In this document: positions 1 to 5,112 of the stretch, in pieces
Position numbering within the stretch: the stretch's first letter is position 1
Layout: every line of letters starts with the position of its first letter
Source of the DNA: Candidatus Equibacterium intestinale
GTDB lineage: Bacteria > Bacteroidota > Bacteroidia > Bacteroidales > UBA932
Reading direction: 5' to 3'
Length of the DNA: 5,112 nt
Assembly: GCA_018064305.1 (NCBI GenBank)
Contig: JAGHVP010000061.1
Coordinates: 1 to 5,112 of the forward strand
Translations under genes and position numbers: made by a program
Notes under the pieces: generated by a model
The model's input: the letters and a program-made list of their open reading frames with translations, nothing else
What the model was told of the DNA's origin: nothing
The model's database searches: none

Positions 1-1
1 G

Positions 2-79
2 TATATGTATTTCTTTGCGATAGCGCTTTTCTTCCTGCTACTCGAGATGCTGGTTTCAGACAGGAAGAGCAAGAAGAAG
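2..79 (+). other. batB: Probable C-terminal membrane helix of BatB, in frame with BatC
   Basis: The frame encodes a hydrophobic helix (YFFAIALFFLLLEMLV) followed by SDRKSKKK. BatA and BatB VWA-domain proteins typically end in such a helix followed by an acidic-then-basic motif and a short cytoplasmic tail. No stop codon separates it from the BatC signal-like segment. Only the last few residues of BatB would be in the window, so the assignment rests on this short match and on the conserved batB-batC gene order. The alternative is that BatC simply starts at 5 with an extra N-terminal helix. Confidence 0.5.
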
Positions 80-847
80 CTTTTTGTGCTGGGTGCGCTG
101 CTTGTGCTGACATCGGTCCAGGGCTTTGCCCAGACAGACCGTCATGAAGTGCGCAGCGGCAACCGCGATTTCAAGAAGGAGAAATTCTCCGAGGCTGAAA
201 TAGATTACAAGAAGGCTCTGATAAAGGATTCGACATCAGTTGCAGCCAATTTCAATCTTGGCAATGCAATGTACAAGCTTGGCAACTACGCCGAAGCCGA
301 CAAATACCTGAAGGCTTCTGCCGACAGCCTTTCGCGCAGCAGCAAGGCGGCCGACATGTATTTCAACACTGCCGACAGCTTCCTGCAGCAGCGCCGCTGG
401 AGCGAGGCTATCGAGGCGCTCAAGGAGTCGCTGCGCCGCAATCCCGGCGACATGGATGCCAAGAGCAATCTGGCATATGCCCAGAAGATGCTGGAAAACG
501 AGCAGCAGAACCAGGACCAGAACCAGGATCAGAACCAGGATCAAAACCAGAATAACGACCAGAATCAGGATCAGGACCAGAATGATGATCAGAATAAGAA
601 CGATGACCAGAACAATGATGATCAGAACCAGGACCAGAACCAGAATAACGACCAGAACAACGACCAGAACCAGGACAACAACCAGCCTGACAACAAACCT
701 CAGGGTGGCCAGCAGCCCAAGATAAGCCCCGAGGCCGCGCAGCAGATGCTGGAGGCCATCCAGGCAGAGGAGAAGGAGACACAGGACAAGGTCAAGAAAG
801 AGAAGGCGGCGATTCTGAAATCAAAACAAAAAGAGAAGAATTGGTAG
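2..847 (+). CDS. batC: BatC TPR protein, apparently fused to the BatB C-terminus (5' end cut by window)
   Basis: This is a TPR protein of the Bacteroides aerotolerance (Bat) group, thought to act in the periplasm with BatA, BatB, BatD and BatE; the biochemical role of the group is unsettled. Numbering from the ATG at 5, residues 1-18 form a hydrophobic helix, 20-25 are basic (RKSKKK), and 26-42 are a second hydrophobic stretch ending GFA-Q, like a signal peptidase I site. TPR-like repeats cover about 46-79, 80-113 and 116-150. Residues 165-232 are an Asn/Gln/Asp low-complexity tract, and 238-280 are a charged helical tail ending KEKNW, as in other BatC proteins. BatC alone would begin at the ATG at 47 (residue 15), giving an ordinary signal peptide. 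The frame is nevertheless open back to base 2, and the first helix resembles the end of BatB, so I read this as a 5'-truncated BatB-BatC fusion. The other forward frames here give a stop or no BatB-like sequence. The next gene starts one base after the TAG. Confidence 0.82.
   Translation, partial: YMYFFAIALFFLLLEMLVSDRKSKKKLFVLGALLVLTSVQGFAQTDRHEVRSGNRDFKKEKFSEAEIDYKKALIKDSTSVAANFNLGNAMYKLGNYAEADKYLKASADSLSRSSKAADMYFNTADSFLQQRRWSEAIEALKESLRRNPGDMDAKSNLAYAQKMLENEQQNQDQNQDQNQDQNQNNDQNQDQDQNDDQNKNDDQNNDDQNQDQNQNNDQNNDQNQDNNQPDNKPQGGQQPKISPEAAQQMLEAIQAEEKETQDKVKKEKAAILKSKQKEKNW
497..700 (+). repeat. Imperfect NQDQ/NNDQ codon repeat tract within batC
   Basis: About 200 bases are built almost entirely of AAC/AAT, CAG and GAC/GAT codons, giving residues 165-232 rich in Asn, Gln and Asp. 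The cleanest part is three tandem 12-base units encoding NQDQ at 509-544, differing only at third positions, followed by degenerate 6- to 12-base variants. All visible units are multiples of three, so copy-number change would keep the frame. Such Q/N/D-rich linkers are common in BatC proteins between the TPRs and the conserved tail. The tract is acidic and probably disordered. Confidence 0.9.
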
Positions 848-848
848 T

Positions 849-3494
849 ATGAAAAAATCTCTCACACTTTTATTCATATTGTTCGCCTCACTTATGTCGG
901 TGCAGGCGGTGGCGCAGCAGCACCTTGTAGTCCAGGCACCGGATGTGGTGGCTGTGGGCGAACCGTTCAGGGTGGTGTTTACCGCAAACGGTGCAATCTC
1001 CGACTTCGAATGGGGCATCACAGACGATTTCGTGCTGATGTGGGGGCCGCAGAAAGGCACAAAGAGCATCATAAGCATTGTGAACGGCAAGCGTGAGAGC
1101 AGCAAGACAGAAACCTACACATACCTTCTCCAGGCTTCGAAGAAAGGAAAATTCACTCTCCCCGGAGCTTCATGCAAGGTGGACAAGACCCAGTGCAGCA
1201 CATCTTCGATCACGATAGAGGTCGTGGAAGGTGAAACAGACGCAGCCGGGCAGCAGAACCAGCAGGGCGGCAGCCAGCAGGGCGGCAGCCAGCAGTCAGG
1301 CCAGGCAGCAGGGCAGCAGGGCGGCAGTGATCCTGCAATCACCGGCACAGTACCTTCGGAAGATATATTCCTCCGCCTGAACCTCAGTCAGAAACAGGCA
1401 GTGAAAGGCGAGCCCATAGATGCAGTGCTTAAAATCTATACAAGGGCCGATATCTCTGGCTTCGAGGATTTCAAACTCCCCACATTCAACGGCTTCTGGA
1501 GCAAGGCAACCTACGAGCCGCAGAACCTGGAGTTCCGCAGAGAGAATGTGGGCGGCAAGATATACAATGCCGCCGTTATTAGAAGATACACCCTGATTCC
1601 CCAGCAGGAGGGCAGCGTGACAATCGACCCCTCTGAGGTGGTGTGCCAGATAAGGGTACGTGCACAGGGGCGCACAGGCTCGATTTTCGACGATTTCTTC
1701 GACTCATACCAGACAGTGCGCAAGAGAATCTCCACCGGCCCGGTGGTGGTGAGGGTGAACCCTCTGCCCTCGGGCGCTCCGGCATCGTTCGGAGGAGGTG
1801 TGGGAGAGTTCGACATCACAGCGAAGTTCTCTACCGATTCGATATCTGCAAATGAGGCGGCATCGCTCATCGTTACCGTTTCAGGAAAAGGGAATGTCTC
1901 GATGCTGAGCGCTCCCAAGATAGAGTTCCCTTCAGATTTCGAACTTTACGACACAAAGACCACCGACCGCAGCAGCGACTCCGGCACATCGGGCAGCAAG
2001 ACATTCGAGTTCCCGTTCATAGCCCGCAGCTACGGCGACTTCACGGTAGGTCCGGTGAACTACAGCTACTACGACATCTCCAAGAAACAGTATGTCACCA
2101 TATCTGCACCTGCAGCCACCCTCAAGGTCTCTTCCGACGGAATGACCGACCCTGCTTCAGCCGGCGGCCTGACGGGCGCCGTACGCCAGGCAGTGAAGAA
2201 CATAGGCAGCGACATCCGCTTCATAGCCACCGACGCTGCCGGACTGCGCACCAAGGGCAGGTTCCTTGTCACTTCGCCGCTCTTCTATATCCTTCTGGCA
2301 GTGCTGGCAGCACTTTATTTCATCCTGGCTTCCGTGATCGGCAAGGTAAGGGAGATGAAGGCCGATGTGGTGGGCACGCGCAACCGCAAGGCCAACAAGA
2401 TGGCCACGGCCCGTCTGCGCCGCAGCAAGGAATATCTCGACAAGGGGCTTGTAGGGGCATATTACGAAGAGCTGCACAAGGCTGTGCTCGGCTATGTCGC
2501 CGACAAGCTCAGCATGCCACAGTCTGACCTGAGCAAAGAGAACATCAGCGGCAGCCTGGCCGCGAAAGGTGTGTCGGAAAAGGTTATCGAAGATTTGATG
2601 AACATCATAAATACTTGTGAAATGGCACGTTATGCCCCGGATTATACACCAGAGCAGATGGAAGAGCAGTATAAGGCTGCCACTCAGACAATCATGGCAA
2701 TCGAAAGCGGTGTGAAGAAAGGGGCGAAGAAGGTGCAGGGTGCTGCCATGGCCATTGTGCTGCTTCTCGGACTCGGCTTCAGCGCATGGGCTCAGGAAGA
2801 TGTGAAGGACATCTGGGAATCTGCAGCCAAGGACTACACTGCAGGTGAATATCAGAGCGCACTTGAGAAATATCTCTCTATCGAGGCTTCCGGCAAGACA
2901 TCAGACAAGCTCTGCTACAATATCGGCAACGCATATTTCAAGGCGGGTGACCTGGGGCACTCTGTTCTTTATTACGAAAAGGCCCTGAAGCTGAATCCCG
3001 GCTATGCCGATGCCCAGTTCAACCTTGAAATCGCACGTGAATCGGTGCAGGACAAGATCGAGGTGGTGCCGGAATTCATCTTGAAGAAGTGGGTGAAGGA
3101 TTTCGCTCATGGTCTGAGCAGCGACGGCTGGGCTGTGCTGGCACTTGTGTCGGCCATGCTTGCCCTGGCACTGCTCCTCTGCTTCAGGTTTGCCGGCAGG
3201 ACAGGCATACGCCGTCTCTCTTTCATCCTTGCAATGGCGGCGGCGCTGATGTTTGTGGTATCGGTGCTGTTCGCGTTCGACCTGAGAGGTGATGTCACAT
3301 CTGAAGACAGCGGCATAGTAATGCTTCCGGTATCGTCTGTGAAGAGTTCGCCCGCCGACAACGGCAAGTCTGTGTTCATCCTCCACGAAGGGACGAAGGT
3401 GGAGATACTAGACCGTCTGGGCGACTGGGTCAAGGTAGAGATCGCCGACGGCCGCCAGGGCTGGATGCCCGTCTCCGACATGGAAGTGATCTAG
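849..3494 (+). CDS. batD: BatD-BatE fusion: BatD periplasmic/membrane protein joined to BatE TPR-SH3 protein
   Basis: Residues 1-23 are a signal peptide (MKKSLTLLFILF, ending AVAQ). Residues 24-130 are the first BatD beta-rich domain, with the family-like GP and TYTYLLQ..KKGKFTLPGA pattern; it contains Cys109 and Cys116, which could pair. Residues 131-161 are a QQGGS linker. Further BatD periplasmic domains run to about 430, including FDDFFD and the segment FPFIARSYGDFTVGPVNYSY. A membrane helix lies at about 477-498, followed by a helical cytoplasmic domain to about 617. That completes a normal BatD of roughly 600 residues. The frame continues through KKGAKK and a second signal-like segment (634-648, ending SAWA-Q) into BatE: TPRs at about 656-729, membrane helices at about 760-779 and 790-810, and an SH3-like domain at about 820-881 (GDWVKV, GRQGWMP). 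BatD and BatE are usually separate genes. The start ATG follows the batC stop by one base, with a purine-rich GAGAAG upstream. A terminator follows the TAG. Bat proteins were linked to aerotolerance in Bacteroides, but the mechanism is unknown. Confidence 0.9.
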   Translation: MKKSLTLLFILFASLMSVQAVAQQHLVVQAPDVVAVGEPFRVVFTANGAISDFEWGITDDFVLMWGPQKGTKSIISIVNGKRESSKTETYTYLLQASKKGKFTLPGASCKVDKTQCSTSSITIEVVEGETDAAGQQNQQGGSQQGGSQQSGQAAGQQGGSDPAITGTVPSEDIFLRLNLSQKQAVKGEPIDAVLKIYTRADISGFEDFKLPTFNGFWSKATYEPQNLEFRRENVGGKIYNAAVIRRYTLIPQQEGSVTIDPSEVVCQIRVRAQGRTGSIFDDFFDSYQTVRKRISTGPVVVRVNPLPSGAPASFGGGVGEFDITAKFSTDSISANEAASLIVTVSGKGNVSMLSAPKIEFPSDFELYDTKTTDRSSDSGTSGSKTFEFPFIARSYGDFTVGPVNYSYYDISKKQYVTISAPAATLKVSSDGMTDPASAGGLTGAVRQAVKNIGSDIRFIATDAAGLRTKGRFLVTSPLFYILLAVLAALYFILASVIGKVREMKADVVGTRNRKANKMATARLRRSKEYLDKGLVGAYYEELHKAVLGYVADKLSMPQSDLSKENISGSLAAKGVSEKVIEDLMNIINTCEMARYAPDYTPEQMEEQYKAATQTIMAIESGVKKGAKKVQGAAMAIVLLLGLGFSAWAQEDVKDIWESAAKDYTAGEYQSALEKYLSIEASGKTSDKLCYNIGNAYFKAGDLGHSVLYYEKALKLNPGYADAQFNLEIARESVQDKIEVVPEFILKKWVKDFAHGLSSDGWAVLALVSAMLALALLLCFRFAGRTGIRRLSFILAMAAALMFVVSVLFAFDLRGDVTSEDSGIVMLPVSSVKSSPADNGKSVFILHEGTKVEILDRLGDWVKVEIADGRQGWMPVSDMEVI
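1260..1289 (+). repeat. Two perfect 15-base tandem repeats encoding QQGGS
   Basis: The unit CAGCAGGGCGGCAGC occurs twice back to back, and diverged copies continue to about 1328. It encodes a Gln/Gly/Ser linker (residues 131-161) between two BatD periplasmic domains. The unit length is a multiple of three, so slippage would change linker length without breaking the frame. Confidence 0.9.
2694..3494 (+). other. batE: BatE module of the BatD-BatE fusion
   Basis: From Met616 of the fusion (ATG at 2694) onward, the sequence would by itself be a complete BatE of 266 residues, close to the usual size. It has a basic n-region (VKKGAKK), a hydrophobic core (AIVLLLGLGFS), the cleavage-type site AWA-Q, two TPR units with the canonical GNAYFKAGD..HSVLYYEKALKLNP pattern, two membrane helices and an SH3-like end. 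No in-frame stop separates it from BatD. It may therefore be made only as part of the fusion, be released by signal peptidase I, or also be translated from internal ATGs at 2694 or 2748. The sequence alone cannot decide. Confidence 0.75.
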
Positions 3495-3519
3495 CCTGCG
3501 TAACTGCTTGAAACATAAG

Positions 3520-3560
3520 AGGTGACCTCGCAGCAATAATGCCGGCGGGGTCATTTTTTT
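3520..3560 (+). terminator. Intrinsic terminator of the bat operon
   Basis: TGACCTCGC at 3523-3531 pairs with GCGGGGTCA at 3545-3553, forming nine pairs with one G-T wobble. The 13-base loop contains a small GCA-ATAA-TGC inner hairpin. Seven T residues follow at 3554-3560. The hairpin begins 28 bases after the batD-batE stop codon, which fits the end of the bat transcript. Confidence 0.85.
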
Positions 3561-3568
3561 ATCGAGGT

Positions 3569-3598
3569 TGTAACCTTTTGGCCTTTAATTACGTCTAA
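3569..3598 (+). promoter_or_regulatory. ECF sigma-type promoter for the membrane protein/sigma factor operon
   Basis: TGTAACC at 3569-3575 matches the AAC-containing -35 element common to ECF sigma promoters. CGTCTAA at 3592-3598 matches the CGTC-type -10 element. The spacer is 16 bases, the usual ECF distance. Transcription would start near 3605, giving a very short leader before the ATG at 3617. An ECF sigma gene is the second gene of the operon, so self-activation is the natural inference. The fit to the Bacteroidetes housekeeping promoter (TTTG, then TAnnTTTG about 19-20 bases later) is poorer. Confidence 0.7.
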
Positions 3599-3616
3599 CT
3601 GCAAAAATTAATAGTC

Positions 3617-4054
3617 ATGAATATCCCAGTTAACACTTTGTTTGAATTTTTGAAAGTACTTATAGTCTGCTGTATGCTTGTAGCCATAGTATGGATTATC
3701 ATAAGGGCACGCAACAGAAACTTAAAGATGAAGTATGACATTATCATAAAGGCATTGGAAAACGGGGTTGAGATTGATCCGCAGAAATTCCTGATGCCTA
3801 CGGACATGAATGCAGGCAGGCTCAGGCGCGGCTGCATCGAAAGCGGTGTGGGACTGCTTATTGCAACTTTTGGGGTGATTCTCTTCAGGATTGACCCGTA
3901 TATGATAATGATTTCAAAATATCTTCCTGAGAATAGTACCAGAGCAAGCTTTTTCATCATCTGCCTTACAATTGTGATAGGGGTGGTCCTGATGGTTGTC
4001 GGTGCCGCCAACATCCTGGGGTATGTGGTGATACGGAAACGCAACAGGAACTGA
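3617..4054 (+). CDS. Small membrane protein resembling DUF6249 proteins
   Basis: This 145-residue protein has three predicted membrane helices at about 8-30, 73-90 and 111-139. A cytoplasmic or amphipathic segment lies between the first two (about 31-72). It carries the pattern MKYDIIIKALENGVEIDPQKF, which I associate with DUF6249-type Bacteroidetes proteins often encoded beside ECF sigma factors; that family name is a recollection, not a search result. The C-terminus is basic (RKRNRN). The start ATG follows an A+T-rich leader with no Shine-Dalgarno site, as is normal in this phylum. It is the first gene after the ECF-type promoter, and the sigma gene follows its stop by three bases, so it is probably cotranscribed and may help sense or control the sigma pathway. 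No catalytic motif is visible. Confidence 0.85.
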   Translation: MNIPVNTLFEFLKVLIVCCMLVAIVWIIIRARNRNLKMKYDIIIKALENGVEIDPQKFLMPTDMNAGRLRRGCIESGVGLLIATFGVILFRIDPYMIMISKYLPENSTRASFFIICLTIVIGVVLMVVGAANILGYVVIRKRNRN

Positions 4055-4057
4055 TTG

Positions 4058-4552
4058 ATGTCGCCAGCGCAGTTCATATCACAGATAAGGGACATTCAGG
4101 GGCCGTTGAGACGGTTTCTGTGTGTGCTTTGCCGCGGCGACGCTGCACTGGCCGACGACATCGCGCAGGATGCATTCATGAAAGCGTTCCTTGCTGTTGA
4201 CTCATTCCGCGAAGATTCATCATTGTTGACATGGATATTCAGGATAGGATACAACTGCTTCGTTGACAAAATGCGCAAGGAAGGAAAGATTGTGATGGAA
4301 AGTATCACTCCCGAGTACCATGATGTACCGTCAGATGTGGCTGCTGACAACTTTTTTAAATATGAGGCACTCTATTCTGCCATCGATGCTCTCTCGGATA
4401 ATGAAAAAGCAGCAGTCCTTCTGTTCTATAAAGAAGATATGTCTGTAAAGGATATAGCAATAATAACCGGGCTCTCTGAGTCTAATGTGAAAGTGACATT
4501 GTCAAGAGGCCGTAAACATTTGAAAGACAAATTGGAAAATGGAAACAGATGA
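4058..4552 (+). CDS. ECF-type RNA polymerase sigma-70 factor
   Basis: This 164-residue protein has the two-domain ECF layout. Region 2 spans about residues 16-73, with the core-binding and -10 recognition pattern DDIAQDAFMKAF (33-44), then FREDSSLLTWIFRIGYNCFVD and a basic KMRK. A linker of about 30 residues follows. Region 4 spans about 105-158, with ALSDNEKAAVLLFY and a helix-turn-helix DIAIITGLSESNVKVTLSRGR that would read the -35 element. There is no region 1 or 3. I chose the ATG at 4058; a TTG at 4055 would add one residue. It starts three bases after the preceding gene's stop and overlaps the next gene by 14 bases, so translation is probably coupled. It likely activates its own operon from the promoter at 3569-3598. 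Its wider regulon cannot be seen here. Confidence 0.95.
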   Translation: MSPAQFISQIRDIQGPLRRFLCVLCRGDAALADDIAQDAFMKAFLAVDSFREDSSLLTWIFRIGYNCFVDKMRKEGKIVMESITPEYHDVPSDVAADNFFKYEALYSAIDALSDNEKAAVLLFYKEDMSVKDIAIITGLSESNVKVTLSRGRKHLKDKLENGNR

Positions 4553-4904
4553 AAAGATAAAAGCATTCATGGACAACCACTGTCCAGAAGTGAATGACGG
4601 CGACAAGTTTCTTGATGAACTTGAGTCGAAACTTGTCATCATGGATCAGGCAAGGACCATCTATGGAAGAAAAGTCCGTCAATCCAATGGTTGGGTGATA
4701 GCTGCATTCTGTGTTGGAGCTCTGTTCGGCGCAGCATATTGCATAACCATGTTGTTCGGTGGCGGAAGATTTGAGTCATTTGGAAGATTTACAGCGGATG
4801 CATTCAGGTTTGTCACCAGGTTCCGTTTCCTGATCATGGCTTCAGTCATATCTGTGCGCGCTATAGGTACGTTCGTTCAATATACAAAAGAAGAGAAACA
4901 ATGA
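4539..4904 (+). CDS. Small two-helix membrane protein, candidate anti-sigma factor
   Basis: This 121-residue protein has an acidic, probably cytoplasmic N-terminal part (about 1-50, containing DGDKFLDELESKL). Membrane helices follow at about 52-73 and 95-113, and the C-terminus is short and charged. It starts inside the sigma gene (14-base overlap, different frame), the position usual for anti-sigma factors, and the layout of a short cytoplasmic segment plus membrane anchor fits. I see no zinc-binding HxxxCxxC motif, so it is not a classical ZAS-domain protein; it has only His14-Cys15 near the N-terminus. Two helices with a loop of about 20 residues leave little room for an extracytoplasmic sensor domain, so sensing may depend on a partner such as its neighbours. 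The anti-sigma role is inferred from position. Confidence 0.8.
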   Translation: METDEKIKAFMDNHCPEVNDGDKFLDELESKLVIMDQARTIYGRKVRQSNGWVIAAFCVGALFGAAYCITMLFGGGRFESFGRFTADAFRFVTRFRFLIMASVISVRAIGTFVQYTKEEKQ

Positions 4905-5112
4905 AAAGGATTATCATAGTATTCTTCATCGCAGCGCTGACCTCCGCTGCGGTTGTGGCGCAGGAGGTCCCGAATAGGTATGGGATAAAGTCGGGAATAA
5001 TCTCCCGTGATATGAAGCATGGTCAGAAAAGTACCTTCTATTTTGTTGATTACGGACATAAGACGGCAGAAATCAACACTGCAATTATGTGTGTCGACGG
5101 TGTGCACAGGGA
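4901..5112 (+). CDS. Secreted hypothetical protein (3' end cut by window)
   Basis: The start ATG overlaps the previous gene's stop (ATGA), a sign of translational coupling, and a purine-rich AAGAGAAAC lies just upstream. The visible 70 residues begin with a clear signal peptide: MKR, then a hydrophobic core IIIVFFIAALTSAAVV, then A-Q at residues 20-21 as the probable signal peptidase I site. The mature part begins EVPNRYGIKSGIISRDM and continues FYFVDYGHKTAEINT. This resembles small periplasmic or outer-membrane-associated Bacteroidetes proteins whose strands start with YGIKSG, but I cannot assign a family. There is no stop before the window end. Its place in the sigma operon suggests an envelope function, either a sensor input or a product of the response. 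Confidence 0.85.
   Translation, partial: MKRIIIVFFIAALTSAAVVAQEVPNRYGIKSGIISRDMKHGQKSTFYFVDYGHKTAEINTAIMCVDGVHR

Noticed and set aside
420..782. Long open frames on the minus strand and another + frame across the batC repeat tract
   Set aside because: They come from the repetitive AAC/CAG/GAC codons, which lack stops in several frames. Their products are monotonous (Thr-Arg or Leu-Val repeats) and lie over a convincing TPR gene.
2901..3481. Minus-strand open frames opposite the BatE part
   Set aside because: They overlap clear TPR, membrane and SH3-like coding sequence. Their His/Arg/Gln-rich products are typical of antisense shadows.
3523..3553. The inverted repeat after the bat operon as a protein-binding operator or riboswitch
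   Set aside because: The G+C stem directly followed by seven Ts just after a stop codon is fully explained as an intrinsic terminator.
3577..3604. Housekeeping-type Bacteroidetes promoter (TTTG plus TAnnTTTG) before the sigma operon
   Set aside because: The TTTG at 3577 has no proper TAnnTTTG partner at 19-20 bases. The ECF elements fit with exact spacing.
4055..4060. TTG at 4055 as the sigma factor start
   Set aside because: It adds only one residue before the ATG at 4058, which is the commoner start codon and equally well placed.
3595..4095. 166-residue minus-strand open frame opposite the three-helix protein gene
   Set aside because: It is antisense to a gene with a good promoter, membrane-protein pattern and tight operon spacing. 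Its product looks like no family, and it would cross the ECF-type promoter.
4877..5107. Minus-strand open frame at the window end
   Set aside because: The + strand here encodes a signal peptide starting with an ATGA overlap to the operon, which explains the region better.

Overview
The window looks like chromosomal DNA from a Bacteroidetes bacterium, most likely order Bacteroidales. The main evidence is the 3' half of a bat (Bacteroides aerotolerance) operon in the order batB tail, batC, batD, batE. Translation starts lack strong Shine-Dalgarno sites, and a compact ECF sigma factor cassette follows. Genus cannot be fixed from the sequence. All convincing genes are on the + strand.

Bases 1-3494 hold the bat genes. 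The first frame is already open at base 2. It encodes what looks like the last membrane helix of BatB, then runs with no stop into a BatC protein: a signal-peptide-like segment, TPRs, an Asn/Gln/Asp-rich repeat tract and a conserved-looking tail. One base after its stop begins an 881-residue protein. This is a complete BatD (signal peptide, periplasmic beta-rich domains, one membrane helix, helical cytoplasmic domain) joined in frame to a complete BatE (signal-like segment, TPRs, two membrane helices, SH3-like C-terminus). Two neighbouring gene pairs therefore appear fused. Each junction runs from an outward-to-inward helix, through a Lys-rich cytoplasmic stretch, to a second signal-peptide-like segment ending in an Ala-Gln cleavage-type site. 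The products may act together at the cytoplasmic membrane with BatA/BatB and a MoxR ATPase, which would lie upstream of the window.

Bases 3495-3616 are intergenic. They hold a good intrinsic terminator for the bat operon and then an ECF-type promoter (TGTAACC, 16 bp, CGTCTAA) about 20 bases before the next start codon.

Bases 3617-5112 form a second, tightly packed and visibly more A+T-rich operon. It encodes a three-helix membrane protein resembling the DUF6249 group, an ECF sigma-70 factor, a small two-helix membrane protein in the usual anti-sigma position (14-base overlap with the sigma gene), and the start of a secreted protein (ATGA overlap) cut by the window end. A self-regulated envelope-sensing sigma operon is the simplest reading. 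No RNA genes, CRISPR arrays, insertion sequences or origins were seen.
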